Shown piece by piece: positions 1 to 8,577 of a DNA stretch of 33,013 bases; the stretch's first letter is position 1, and each line of letters starts with the position of its first letter. The translations under genes and the position numbers were made by a program. The notes beneath the pieces were generated by a model, which worked only from the letters and a program-made list of their open reading frames with translations, was not told the origin of the DNA and did no database searches. This stretch comes from an uncultured Mycoplasmatota bacterium (lineage in GTDB: Bacteria > Bacillota_I > Bacilli_A > RF39 > UBA660), in NCBI GenBank assembly GCA_948465965.1, contig CAOJYR010000016.1, positions 1 to 33,013 on the forward strand, written 5' to 3'.

Positions 1-10
1 TTATTGTATC

Positions 11-36
11 AAAAAACCGCACCGAGTGGTGCGGTT
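11..36 (-). terminator. Rho-independent terminator after whiA
   Basis: On the minus strand an 8-bp GC-rich stem (ACCGCACC / GGTGCGGT, positions 16-35) with a four-base loop is followed directly by a run of Ts (11-16). It lies about 35 bases past the whiA stop and ends the uvrA-to-whiA gene run. It is the most GC-rich hairpin seen in the window. Confidence 0.93.
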
Positions 37-69
37 GAAATTTCAATTTAGGAAACTGTTAAATCAATT

Positions 70-1014
70 TTAACAGTTTTCTTTGTTATTTTGCTCTAAT
101 TTTAATGCTAGTTCTTTAATTTTTCTAAAACGATGATTCAGACCAGACTTAGATATCTCTTTTCCTGTTTCAATAGAGATTATTTTACTCAATTCTTTTA
201 AAGAGGCTTCTGGATATTTTTTTCGGTATTCTAAAGCTTCTTTTGTTTTATCATCCAATAAACTTATTCCCATATTTTTTTCAATTATATCAATATACTC
301 TAATTGTATTGTGGCTGTTTGTACTACTTTGTCAATGTTTGCCTGTTCACAATTATTAAGTCTATTGGCTTGATTTTTCTTTTCTCTATAGATTCTCACA
401 TTTTCAAAATACATTACTGCATTATTTGCACCTAGTATTTTTAAATAGTCACTAATTTTTTCTGCCTCTTTTATATATAACATATATCCTTTATCTCTAG
501 TTAATAGTTTTATGTTTAAGTCAAATAAATTTAAAAGTTTTTGAACAAATACTGCTTCTTGAGGTTTATTTATTAATAACTCCATATGATATCTAGAGGT
601 TTTTGGATCATTTATACTTCCACAACATAGGAACACGCCTCTAAGATAAGCTCTTATTTCTTCGTTGGAGCCCACTAAATATTCTGGTGGAGTCTCAAGA
701 TAATTACCATTTTCATCAACAAAGCATAAATCTTTTAATATTAAATCTCTTTTTTCTATTATTGATAATAAATATAAATCTTTTTTACTAAAATTTAGAC
801 TATCCTTGATTTCAACTTTTAAGTCTATTTCATAAATATCTTTAAAGGATTCTCTAATTCTTTTTGCAATTATTTCGTTTTCTGTTGTTAAATGTAAAAC
901 GTTGTTATTTATATAACCATTATTTCTAATAAAACCTGATAGTTCAGCTATTGTTTCCGATCTGGCTCTAGATATTTTTGCGATTTCTTCTTTTATTCTT
1001 GTAGTATATGACAT
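70..1014 (-). CDS. whiA: WhiA, DNA-binding protein
   Basis: This 314-residue protein has the WhiA layout: an N-terminal half derived from LAGLIDADG homing endonucleases (the stretch around RGVFLCCGSINDP and YHMELLI, about residues 125-147) and a C-terminal helix-turn-helix (about residues 270-305, with LKELSKIIS and SGLNHRFRKI). In Bacillus subtilis WhiA affects cell division and chromosome segregation; in Streptomyces it is a sporulation regulator. The ATG has a GAGG-type ribosome binding site 7 bases upstream. It starts two bases after the yvcK stop, so the two are probably co-translated. It is the last gene of its operon, followed by a strong terminator. Confidence 0.97.
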   Translation of the reverse strand: MSYTTRIKEEIAKISRARSETIAELSGFIRNNGYINNNVLHLTTENEIIAKRIRESFKDIYEIDLKVEIKDSLNFSKKDLYLLSIIEKRDLILKDLCFVDENGNYLETPPEYLVGSNEEIRAYLRGVFLCCGSINDPKTSRYHMELLINKPQEAVFVQKLLNLFDLNIKLLTRDKGYMLYIKEAEKISDYLKILGANNAVMYFENVRIYREKKNQANRLNNCEQANIDKVVQTATIQLEYIDIIEKNMGISLLDDKTKEALEYRKKYPEASLKELSKIISIETGKEISKSGLNHRFRKIKELALKLEQNNKENC

Positions 1015-1016
1015 TT

Positions 1017-1970
1017 TTATTTCCTCAATAGATAGTTAAATATTAGGGCGCTTAGTTTTATACTGTTATGTCTTAATGTATTGTCTTCTACTAAAATTAA
1101 GTCGTCCTCTATTAGTTCAACACTTAACTTATTTATATTTTCATAATCTATTTCTACAGGGTCTTTTTGTTCTTTAGTTTCATATTTTTTCGCAATGTTT
1201 TTATCAATTTTTGAATTACTAGCAATAACGACATCTATTTTTTTCTGATCTAGATATTTATTTAGTAATTGTATATGGTCACTTACTGTAAAATTGTCTG
1301 TTTCCCCTGGCTGAGTTACTGCGTTGCATAAATACATAATTGGAGATTTTGTTTTATTTAGAGCCTCTTTTACCTCTTTACAAATAATATTAGGAAGAAT
1401 ACTTGTATAAAGACTACCCATACTAAAAATAATTAAATCTGCTTCTTCTATAGAGTTTATTACTTCTGGTAATACTTTGGGTTCATCTTTATAATATATT
1501 CTTTCAAATTGATGATGTGCTTTTGTAATTTGTTCTTCACCTTCTATAACATTCCCATCCTTATCTAGGCCCATTAAAGTAAGAGATGAATCTTCTGAGA
1601 TTGGTAAAACTTTATGTTTTACATCTAAAAGTTTACTTAAACAAGAAATCGCTTCTTTTAGTGATCCTGTAATATCTAACATAGAAGTTAGGATTAAGTT
1701 ACCTACTGCATGTCCATCTAAATCACTTGATGTATTAAATCTATACTCCATCATCTTTTTGATTGGATCATCTATTTCTGATAAGGAAGTTATTACCTTT
1801 CTAATATCTCCTACTGCAGGAGTATTAAATTCTTTTCTTAGTTTTCCAGTAGAGCGTCCATTATCTGAAACAGTAATCACCGCGGTGATATCAACAGGAA
1901 ACTTCTTTAATCCTCTTAGTAAGTAGGAAAGGCCTGTTCCTCCTCCTAAAATAACTATTTTTTTATACAT
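1017..1970 (-). CDS. yvcK: YvcK/GlmR-type nucleotide-sugar-binding regulator
   Basis: This 317-residue protein belongs to the YvcK (GlmR, CofD-like) family. The N-terminal LGGGTGLSYLLRGLK (residues 8-22) is the glycine-rich nucleotide-binding loop; VSDNGRSTG, TPAVGDIRK and FSMGSLYTSILPN are family motifs. In B. subtilis the protein binds UDP-GlcNAc and steers carbon to cell-wall precursors, and it is needed on gluconeogenic media. It lies directly between lgt and whiA. The usual upstream partner rapZ (yvcJ) is not here. The ATG follows a GGGAGTGA ribosome binding site. Identification is firm; the physiological role is transferred from Bacillus. Confidence 0.97.
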   Translation of the reverse strand: MYKKIVILGGGTGLSYLLRGLKKFPVDITAVITVSDNGRSTGKLRKEFNTPAVGDIRKVITSLSEIDDPIKKMMEYRFNTSSDLDGHAVGNLILTSMLDITGSLKEAISCLSKLLDVKHKVLPISEDSSLTLMGLDKDGNVIEGEEQITKAHHQFERIYYKDEPKVLPEVINSIEEADLIIFSMGSLYTSILPNIICKEVKEALNKTKSPIMYLCNAVTQPGETDNFTVSDHIQLLNKYLDQKKIDVVIASNSKIDKNIAKKYETKEQKDPVEIDYENINKLSVELIEDDLILVEDNTLRHNSIKLSALIFNYLLRK

Positions 1971-2002
1971 AAAATCACTCCCTAATATTTAATAATATCA
2001 CT

Positions 2003-2785
2003 TTACTTCTCATTATATAATGCTCTTTCTTTTTTATGATAGATAAATAATATTAATCCTGCCATAACAAAGATAGCTGAGACAACTTGGGCCATTTTCA
2101 GACTACCTATCATTAAGGAATCGGTACGCATTCCTTCAATAATAAATCTAATTGTTCCATACCAAATTAGATAGAATCCGGTTAATTGCCCTTTTTTTAA
2201 ATATTTATATTTTCTTATCATCAACATAGCAATAAATCCAAATAGACACCATATTGATTCGTAAAAAAAGGTAGGTTGTCTATATGCACCCATTATATAC
2301 ATCCCATTTATCACAAAATTTGGCACTCCAAGTGCCTTTAGGTTACTCACTGTCGTTATTGTACCATATGCTTCACTATTAAAGAAATTGCCCCATCTTC
2401 CAACCGCTTGGGCAATAATCACACCTACTACAATTATATCCAACATTTTTATTGCATCTACATTATGTTTTTTAGAATAAATTATTGTAACAACTAAACC
2501 GGCTAGTAATCCCCCATGAATGGCAAGCCCTCCATTCCAAATTTTAAACATTTCTATTGGACTTGATAAATAGTATGGAATATTAAATAGAACATAATAA
2601 ATTCTCGCTCCTATTATTCCAAATACTATTGCGTTAAATGTTAAATTTAATAAAAATTCTTCATCTATATTTTGCTTTTTTGCCTCTTTACAGATTATTA
2701 TACTCGCTAGGACTATGCCTAAAAATATAAATAATGAATACCAATAAATTTGTATTGGTCCTAAATCTAGCGCTACTCTATCCAT
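2003..2785 (-). CDS. lgt: Prolipoprotein diacylglyceryl transferase
   Basis: Lgt moves a diacylglyceryl group from phosphatidylglycerol to the lipobox cysteine of prolipoproteins, the first step of lipoprotein maturation in the membrane. The 260-residue protein has about seven hydrophobic segments, the family signature GRWGNFFNSEAYG (about residues 129-141), the HGG motif (about 90-92) with the essential histidine, and the conserved FYESIW and YGTIRF stretches. The ATG overlaps the last 8 bases of the upstream YvlD-like gene, with an AAGGGT ribosome binding site inside that gene, so translational coupling is likely. Length is normal for the family. Confidence 0.98.
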   Translation of the reverse strand: MDRVALDLGPIQIYWYSLFIFLGIVLASIIICKEAKKQNIDEEFLLNLTFNAIVFGIIGARIYYVLFNIPYYLSSPIEMFKIWNGGLAIHGGLLAGLVVTIIYSKKHNVDAIKMLDIIVVGVIIAQAVGRWGNFFNSEAYGTITTVSNLKALGVPNFVINGMYIMGAYRQPTFFYESIWCLFGFIAMLMIRKYKYLKKGQLTGFYLIWYGTIRFIIEGMRTDSLMIGSLKMAQVVSAIFVMAGLILFIYHKKERALYNEK

Positions 2786-3203
2786 GGTGCTTTACCCTTT
2801 TTATTATTTTATTTATTATCTGTTCCATAATAAAGTTCATTATTGATAAAAGAATTGCGACAAATAAGGCTATATAGATATTATGAAGTTGAAAGTGACT
2901 CCCTAAAATCCAGTCTACCAACTTTAAAATAAATAGATTTATAAATGGATAAAATAATCCTAAGGTTAGTCCTGTTATAGGAATAGTCAGACTAACTAAT
3001 AAAGGTTTAATTGTTTTATTTAGGATGTAAATTATTAGTACAATGATGGATGAATAGATAATAAGATTTTCTTCATCAATATAAATGGTTTTAAAAAAGC
3101 TAGTTACAAATATGAAAACTATTATGTACCCTAGCATATATAAAAGCCATTCTATTATCCTATTTATCCTTATTTTCTCTTTTTCTTTTACAATTAGATG
3201 CAT
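2778..3203 (-). CDS. YvlD/phage holin family 4 membrane protein
   Basis: This 141-residue protein has a short charged N-terminus, then four hydrophobic segments (about residues 18-36, 43-60, 65-95 and 105-125). The order KTIKPLLVSLTIPITGLTLGLFYPFINLF matches in outline the four-TM superfamily that includes B. subtilis YvlD; no single catalytic motif is expected. In Bacillus yvlD also sits between uvrA and lgt, which supports the call. Members are annotated as holin-like by homology, but this one is far from any phage gene and more likely has an envelope-related role. A GAGGTG ribosome binding site precedes the ATG. The gene starts 10 bases past the uvrA stop and overlaps lgt. Confidence 0.82.
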   Translation of the reverse strand: MHLIVKEKEKIRINRIIEWLLYMLGYIIVFIFVTSFFKTIYIDEENLIIYSSIIVLIIYILNKTIKPLLVSLTIPITGLTLGLFYPFINLFILKLVDWILGSHFQLHNIYIALFVAILLSIMNFIMEQIINKIIKRVKHHG

Positions 3204-3213
3204 TTTCTCACCT

Positions 3214-6027
3214 CTAAAGGATTTTCTTTAAAAACTGTCCAGTATATGATTCTTTTACTTTAGCTACCTCTTCTGGTGTTCCTGTGGCAACAATTTCTCC
3301 TCCACCGTCTCCGCCTTCTGGTCCTAAATCTATGATATGATCTGCTACTTTTATAACGTCTAAGTTGTGTTCAATTACTACTACAGTATCTTTATTATCT
3401 ACTATTTTCTCCAAAATTGCAAGTAAACGTTTAATATCGTCAGTATGCAATCCTGTTGTTGGTTCATCCAGTACAAAAAGTGTTTTTCCTGTGGCTTTCT
3501 TTTGTAATTCTTTAGCAAGTTTTACACGTTCTGCTTCTCCTCCTGATAATGTTGGAGCGCTTTGACCTAGTTTAATATATCCTAGACCTACATCCTCTAA
3601 CACTTGCAGTTTATTCTTTATTTTTGGAACATTTTCAAAAAATTTTAAGGCTTCTGTTACACGCATATCTAGTACTTCAGCTATATTTTTATCTTTATAT
3701 TTTATGTTAAGTGTTTCTCTGTTATACCTTGTTCCATGACATACTTCACATGGAACATATACGTCTGGTAAGAAGTGCATCTCTATTTTTTTCACACCAT
3801 CTCCACGACAAGCCTCACATCTTCCACCTTTAACATTAAATGAGAAACGATTTTTTTCAAAGCCATACATTTTTGCTTCTTTTGTAGTTGTGAAAAGGGT
3901 TCTGATGTCATCAAACACTCCAGTATATGTTGCTGGATTACTTCTTGGTGTTCTACCAATTGGATTTTGAGATATTGCTACTAATTTGTCAATATTTTCT
4001 ATGCCTAGTATCTTTTTAAACTTCCCTGGTTTCTCTTTTGATCTATAAAGTTTACCTGAAATTTCTTTACAAAGAATTTCATTAATTAAACTACTTTTAC
4101 CACTTCCTGATACTCCAGTTATACAAGTAAATGTTCCTAATGGAATATTTACGTCTATATCCTTTAAATTGTTTTCACAAGCACCTTTAATCTTTAAATA
4201 TTTTTTATTACCTTTTCTTCTTATTTTAGGAACTTCAATGCATTTTTTACCACTCAAATACTGACCAGTTAAGCTTTTTTCATTATTCATTACTTCTTTT
4301 GGTGTTCCTTCAGCAACAATTTTTCCACCTTGATCTCCTGCTTTGGGTCCGACATCTACTAAGTAGTCTGCCGCTAGCATTGTATCTGTATCATGTTCAA
4401 CTACTATTAAAGTGTTTCCTAAATCTCTCATATCTAACATTGATTTTATTAGTCTGTCATTATCTCTTTGATGAAGTCCAATACTTGGTTCATCTAATAC
4501 ATATAAAACTCCTGTTAAGTGTGATCCTATTTGCGTAGCGAGACGAATGCGTTGTGCTTCTCCACCTGACAGGGTTCCTGCACTTCTACTTAATGTTAAA
4601 TATTCTAATCCTACGTTAGCAAGGAAATTCAATCTATCTTGTACTTCTTTGATTACTAGTTTAGCAATTTCTCTCTTTTCTTCTGATAACTTTAGATTAT
4701 TAAAGAATGGAATTAGGTTTTTAATACTCATCTGTGTTACTTCATAGATATTCTTATCTCCTAATTTTACTGCCAATACATCATCTTTCAGTCTCGCTCC
4801 ATGACAGGTCTCGCAGGTGTGCTCTATCATATAACGTTCTAACCATTCTCTAACCCAAGCAGAACTTGTTTCTATATAACGTCTTTCTAAGTTATTAATA
4901 ATTCCCTCATAGAAGTCTCTACTGTTATATTTATTACCACTTTTTGATTGGTATTGAAAATGTATTATTTCGTCTGATCCATAAAGAATGACTGCTTGTT
5001 GGCGTTTGGTTAGACTTTTCCAAGGTTTTGTCATACTTATTTTATAATGCTTACATAAACATTCTAACTTTTTATAATCGATTCCCTCTGTGTCATCTGT
5101 TAGAGTTTTTATACAACCTTCAGCAATCGATAATGTTTTATCTGGTATTAATAAATCTTCATCTATTTGGAGCTTCATACCTAGTCCTTTACAATCTGGA
5201 CAAGCTCCATATGGTGCATTAAAACTAAAAAGACGTGGTTCTAATTCTGGAAGAGAGAATTCACAGTATGGACAAGCAAATGACTCGGACATAACGATTT
5301 CTTTTTTATTTTCTCCTAATATTTCAATAACTACTTTTCCTTCAGATAATTTTGTTGCAGCCTCTATCGCTTCAAATAATCTGCTCCTAGAGTCTTCTTT
5401 TAGAACGATTCTATCAATTACAACATCTATCTTATCTTTTTTATTTTTTTCTAGAGTTATTTCTTCACTTAGGTCTAACATTTCTCCATTAACACGAACA
5501 CGAATATAACCTTCTTTTCTCAACTCTTCCAATAATTCTTTATGTGTTCCTTTTTCTCCATGTACAACTGGTGACATTATGATTAGTTTTGTACCCATTG
5601 GATACTCTAAAATTTTATCAGTCATTTCTTCTATGCTTTGAGATGCTATTGGAATATTATGATTCGGGCAATATGGTGTTCCTGCTCTTGCGAATATTAA
5701 TCTAAGATAATCATATATTTCTGTTACTGTTCCGACTGTGGATCTTGGGTTATTATTAGTTGTTTTTTGATCAATACTAATTGCTGGAGACAATCCCTCT
5801 ATACTATCTACATCTGGTTTTTCAGATCCTCCTAGAAATTGTCTAGCATAAGCAGAAAGACTTTCTACATATCTTCTTTGCCCTTCTGCATAGATTGTAT
5901 CGAAGGCTAGACTACTCTTTCCACTACCTGATACGCCTGTCATAACAATAAGTTTGTTTTTTGGTAGTTCTATATTTACATTCTTTAAATTATTTTCTCT
6001 TGCACCTTTTATAACTATTTTATCCAT
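3214..6027 (-). CDS. uvrA: Excinuclease ABC subunit A
   Basis: UvrA is the damage-sensing ATPase of nucleotide excision repair and loads UvrB at lesions. The 937-residue protein has both ABC modules: Walker A motifs GVSGSGKSS near residue 31 and again near 645, signature loops TLSGGEAQR and TLSGGEAER, and Walker B VLDEPS/VLDEPT. Zinc-module cysteines are seen as CPYC...CPDC in the first half and CEAC...CEVC in the second. I start it at ATG 6027 rather than the in-frame GTG at 6033 because AGGTG lies 8 bases before the ATG. uvrB is encoded separately at 8578. It heads the uvrA-yvlD-lgt-yvcK-whiA unit. Confidence 0.98.
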   Translation of the reverse strand: MDKIVIKGARENNLKNVNIELPKNKLIVMTGVSGSGKSSLAFDTIYAEGQRRYVESLSAYARQFLGGSEKPDVDSIEGLSPAISIDQKTTNNNPRSTVGTVTEIYDYLRLIFARAGTPYCPNHNIPIASQSIEEMTDKILEYPMGTKLIIMSPVVHGEKGTHKELLEELRKEGYIRVRVNGEMLDLSEEITLEKNKKDKIDVVIDRIVLKEDSRSRLFEAIEAATKLSEGKVVIEILGENKKEIVMSESFACPYCEFSLPELEPRLFSFNAPYGACPDCKGLGMKLQIDEDLLIPDKTLSIAEGCIKTLTDDTEGIDYKKLECLCKHYKISMTKPWKSLTKRQQAVILYGSDEIIHFQYQSKSGNKYNSRDFYEGIINNLERRYIETSSAWVREWLERYMIEHTCETCHGARLKDDVLAVKLGDKNIYEVTQMSIKNLIPFFNNLKLSEEKREIAKLVIKEVQDRLNFLANVGLEYLTLSRSAGTLSGGEAQRIRLATQIGSHLTGVLYVLDEPSIGLHQRDNDRLIKSMLDMRDLGNTLIVVEHDTDTMLAADYLVDVGPKAGDQGGKIVAEGTPKEVMNNEKSLTGQYLSGKKCIEVPKIRRKGNKKYLKIKGACENNLKDIDVNIPLGTFTCITGVSGSGKSSLINEILCKEISGKLYRSKEKPGKFKKILGIENIDKLVAISQNPIGRTPRSNPATYTGVFDDIRTLFTTTKEAKMYGFEKNRFSFNVKGGRCEACRGDGVKKIEMHFLPDVYVPCEVCHGTRYNRETLNIKYKDKNIAEVLDMRVTEALKFFENVPKIKNKLQVLEDVGLGYIKLGQSAPTLSGGEAERVKLAKELQKKATGKTLFVLDEPTTGLHTDDIKRLLAILEKIVDNKDTVVVIEHNLDVIKVADHIIDLGPEGGDGGGEIVATGTPEEVAKVKESYTGQFLKKIL

Positions 6028-6047
6028 ATACACTTCACCTGCAAGCT

Positions 6048-6056
6048 ATTATAACA
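6048..6056 (-). promoter_or_regulatory. Extended -10 promoter for uvrA operon
   Basis: The minus strand reads TGTTATAAT, a consensus extended -10 (TGnTATAAT), about 20 bases before the uvrA ATG and next to its AGGTG ribosome binding site. No convincing -35 is visible 17 bases upstream. The terminator of the preceding gene lies just upstream, which fits a new transcription start here. The leader would be very short. Confidence 0.7.
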
Positions 6057-6085
6057 CACTTTTGTTATTTTTTATATTATTTCAT

Positions 6086-6119
6086 AGAAAAAAGATTGGT
6101 ACTATTTGGTACTAATCTT
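6086..6119 (-). terminator. Terminator after the 6123-6458 gene
   Basis: On the minus strand an 11-bp stem with one G-T pair (arms 6092-6102 and 6109-6119, six-base loop) is followed by a T run. It starts only four bases past the stop of the small orphan gene and isolates it from uvrA. Confidence 0.88.
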
Positions 6120-6122
6120 ATA

Positions 6123-6458
6123 CTATTTTCCTCTTCCTTTTCCTGGTTCATTATAGAAACCATCTCTATCAAACCTATTCGATATACCCGTTGTTCCAAA
6201 ATATGAATTATTTCTTTCACGATCATTAGTTTCTATTGCGTGACCACGAGTATTTTCATCAAACATCTCATTTAAATCCTCGTTTATGAAGTCTTTACTT
6301 CTTACATCCATCATTTCTATTATTCCGATTTCAAAGTCTCTTCGAGCTCGTCGTCCATACTTTTGCTGAATTTCTTCTGCTTTACCTTTTTGAACATCAT
6401 AAAATTCATTCGCCATCTTTTTACCATATTCATAAAAATCAATTTTTTCTTGTCCCAT
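6123..6458 (-). CDS. Small charged protein of unknown function
   Basis: I do not recognise this 111-residue protein. It starts MGQEKIDFYEYGKK and is rich in charged residues and arginines (KYGRRARRDFE near residues 34-44). The C-terminus is glycine- and asparagine-rich and likely disordered (NSYFGTTGISNRF to the final PGKGRGK). There is no signal peptide or membrane segment. I chose ATG 6458 because GGAGGG ends 5 bases before it; the longer frame to 6485 has no ribosome binding site. It is monocistronic, with its own possible promoter and a strong terminator. The high charge and Gly/Arg-rich tail would allow nucleic acid or ribosome binding, but that is only a guess. Confidence 0.7.
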   Translation of the reverse strand: MGQEKIDFYEYGKKMANEFYDVQKGKAEEIQQKYGRRARRDFEIGIIEMMDVRSKDFINEDLNEMFDENTRGHAIETNDRERNNSYFGTTGISNRFDRDGFYNEPGKGRGK

Positions 6459-6475
6459 ATGTACCCTCCATATTA

Positions 6476-6484
6476 ATTTTATCA
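6476..6484 (-). promoter_or_regulatory. Possible extended -10 for the 6123-6458 gene
   Basis: The minus strand reads TGATAAAAT (TGn plus TAAAAT), 17 bases before the ATG at 6458. There is no clear -35. The match is weaker than the other extended -10 elements of the window. Confidence 0.4.
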
Positions 6485-6574
6485 TTCATTTTTAGTTATC
6501 TTATTAAATTTTAATTGAATTGCACATATTTTACATAATTTTACGAAAGATTTATTGTCTTCGCATCATGTTCA

Positions 6575-6994
6575 CTAGTTATCTATAAAATGAATTTTTA
6601 TTTCTAAATTACCATTTCCATCTATATATTCTAATTCGTAGTCATATTTTTTATTATAGCAATCAATATCTACATCATAAATTTCTTTTAAATTAGCTGT
6701 TTTTCCTTTAAAACTTGTCCATTCTTCAAGGGATGGTAGTTCAATTTCAATATATTCTACACTAAAACCACTATTCGTAAAATTAATTGAATTTAATTTT
6801 TGCAAGGTATTTTCGTCATCTATTACTCCCAGTGCATAATCAAAATATAAATAGTCATCTGTCCAATTCATACCAAGGCCAATTATATTTTCTTTACTCG
6901 TATATGGAGAAATATAATCCCAAAATGCCCCTATAAATTGTTCCTGTTCCCAGTCAATACATCTTACTCTTATCTTATATCCCTTATATTTCAT
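6575..6994 (-). CDS. Stand-alone GyrI-like effector-binding domain protein (tentative)
   Basis: This 139-residue protein has the order seen in GyrI-like (AraC effector-binding, SOUL-related) domains. A mid-region GLGMNWTDDYLYFDYALGV resembles the strand before the ligand pocket, a PSLEEWTSFKGKTANLKEIY stretch resembles the strand-helix that often reads W..F.G, and an acidic C-terminal strand follows. Such free-standing domains bind small cationic or aromatic compounds. I start it at ATG 6994; the longer TTG frame (7027) has no ribosome binding site. The ATG overlaps the end of the upstream amidotransferase gene by 11 bases, so coupled translation is likely. The family assignment is by eye only. 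Confidence 0.6.
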   Translation of the reverse strand: MKYKGYKIRVRCIDWEQEQFIGAFWDYISPYTSKENIIGLGMNWTDDYLYFDYALGVIDDENTLQKLNSINFTNSGFSVEYIEIELPSLEEWTSFKGKTANLKEIYDVDIDCYNKKYDYELEYIDGNGNLEIKIHFIDN

Positions 6995-7679
6995 AACTTT
7001 TACCACATTCCTTGACAAATTCTTCAAAAATAGGATTCATATCATCCATTAACTCTGGATGCCATTTTATACCCATTACAAATCTCTTATTTTCCAATTC
7101 CACTGCTTCTACAGTATTGTCAACAGGACATCTCGCAACTATTTTATACTCTTTTATTTCTTCTTCTGTAGTAACATAGGTATGGATACTATTAACCATT
7201 ACCTGGTTTGTTTTCAATATTTTGAATAATTTAGACTTATTTTCGACGCTAACTTTATGAGCAAGTTTTGATCCAAATTGGTTATGAAACATATTATTAT
7301 CTATATGAATTCTACCACCAAGTGCTCTTATTAAATTATTAAATCCTGAACATATACCAAGAATTGGAATATCTTTTTCTATACAAATTTTTGCGATTTC
7401 TTCTTCATACTTATTACTTACTAATCCTCCTTGTAATACTACACCATCTAATTTATTAATAATAGTTTCCAAATCTTCCTTTTCTGCTTTAGATAAATTA
7501 TAGTTGTCCGCCTCATCATCAAGTTTAAAATTTATCTTCTGGTCTGTAGGTAGTATGGCAATAACTAGGGCATTATTTTTTATAAGAATATGTCTGATGT
7601 CATCTACTATCTCTATATAGTGCCACATATCTGTTTCTATTGATGGTTTACCAACCACTCCAATTATGGGTTTATTCAC
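6984..7679 (-). CDS. Class I glutamine amidotransferase-like (peptidase C26, PuuD-like)
   Basis: The 231-residue protein has the class I glutamine amidotransferase triad: the nucleophile Cys110 in PILGICSGFNN, and His/Glu near 207/209 in GIKWHPEL. The N-terminal PIIGVVGKPSIE and the LDGVVLQGG stretch are typical of gamma-glutamyl-GABA hydrolase (PuuD-like) members, which cleave gamma-glutamyl amides. The substrate cannot be told. The start is GTG 7679, with AAGGAG 9 bases upstream. It overlaps the downstream GyrI-like gene by 11 bases, so the two are probably expressed together from the extended -10 promoter at 7701-7709. Confidence 0.88.
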   Translation of the reverse strand: MNKPIIGVVGKPSIETDMWHYIEIVDDIRHILIKNNALVIAILPTDQKINFKLDDEADNYNLSKAEKEDLETIINKLDGVVLQGGLVSNKYEEEIAKICIEKDIPILGICSGFNNLIRALGGRIHIDNNMFHNQFGSKLAHKVSVENKSKLFKILKTNQVMVNSIHTYVTTEEEIKEYKIVARCPVDNTVEAVELENKRFVMGIKWHPELMDDMNPIFEEFVKECGKSYEI

Positions 7680-7700
7680 AAATAATCACTCCTTAAAAAC

Positions 7701-7709
7701 ATTATATCA
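7701..7709 (-). promoter_or_regulatory. Extended -10 promoter for the amidotransferase gene
   Basis: The minus strand reads TGATATAAT, a perfect TGnTATAAT, 22 bases before the GTG start at 7679. It is placed in the short gap after the radical SAM gene. A good -35 is not visible. Confidence 0.65.
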
Positions 7710-7714
7710 TAACA

Positions 7715-8560
7715 TCAAGCCTTAAATTTCAATTTGAAGCTGCATTTTTGACATAATTTTTCACATGGTTTATTATCTTGAAAAGATTTTTGTAATCTTT
7801 TATATTTTTCGCTATTCATGATTTCGTCTAATGAGTTTTCAAATATATTTCCTAATGGAACGCATCCATTTGCATCTAAGCAACAAGGTACCACTGTTCC
7901 ATCTACTAGTATTGCGATATGGGTTTTTAGTGCATGGCAAAATCCCATTGTATCTTTATTGTTTGCATTTATATTTGGCCACTCAAATTCGTTATCTTTA
8001 TCCACATAAATTGTGGAAGAAATTCCTACGTTATTTTCTGTTTGTAATTTTTCCACTATTTCTTTTGATAAATTATAGTATTTAGATAGTTTTTCCACTG
8101 TTCCTGTGGATTTTTTATCTAACTTTCCATTACTTAGTGTCCATAATCTATAAATAACCACAATGTCTGGGGATAATTTTTCTACATTTTTGAAAATATT
8201 ATCTAAATAATTAGGATCATTATTTTCTGAATGAAGAGAAAAGTTTATTTTATGAAGAGCTCTTTTATTCTTTATCTTATCAACTACCTTTGGAAATAGG
8301 GTTCCATTCGTTGTAAGATTTACTTTTAGGTTGTATTTTTCTGCTAAGTCTAAAATTCCAACTATATTAGGATGAAGTAGTGGTTCTCCTTTTACGTGTA
8401 GATAGATATAATTTGTATAATCCTTTATTTTTTCTAAAATTGTTTCAAATTCATCTATACTCATGAATTTTCTCTTCCTTTTTACTTCACTACAAAAACT
8501 ACAATTTAAGTTGCAGTTATTTGTTATTTCAATATATATTTTTCTAAATTTTTTCTTCAC
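7715..8560 (-). CDS. Radical SAM protein with SPASM-like C-terminus
   Basis: The 281-residue protein has the radical SAM 4Fe-4S motif CNLNCSFC (Cys16, 20, 23), followed by a TIM-barrel-like body with HVKGEPLLHPN and NLTTNGTLF, typical of this superfamily. The C-terminal part has DGTVVPCCLD, then CEKLCQKC, the cysteine spacing of a SPASM/twitch auxiliary cluster. Substrates of such proteins are often peptides or tRNA, but no precursor peptide gene is visible nearby, so the substrate is unknown. The start is GTG 8558-8560 with GGAGT 5 bases before it, 17 bases after the uvrB stop, so co-transcription with uvrB is possible. Confidence 0.88.
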   Translation of the reverse strand: MKKKFRKIYIEITNNCNLNCSFCSEVKRKRKFMSIDEFETILEKIKDYTNYIYLHVKGEPLLHPNIVGILDLAEKYNLKVNLTTNGTLFPKVVDKIKNKRALHKINFSLHSENNDPNYLDNIFKNVEKLSPDIVVIYRLWTLSNGKLDKKSTGTVEKLSKYYNLSKEIVEKLQTENNVGISSTIYVDKDNEFEWPNINANNKDTMGFCHALKTHIAILVDGTVVPCCLDANGCVPLGNIFENSLDEIMNSEKYKRLQKSFQDNKPCEKLCQKCSFKLKFKA

Positions 8561-8577
8561 AGTTTACTCCTATATTT

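Noticed and set aside
3365-5509. Several plus-strand open frames within uvrA
   Set aside because: They are antisense shadows of uvrA, with low-complexity Leu/Ser/Phe-rich products and no ribosome binding sites.
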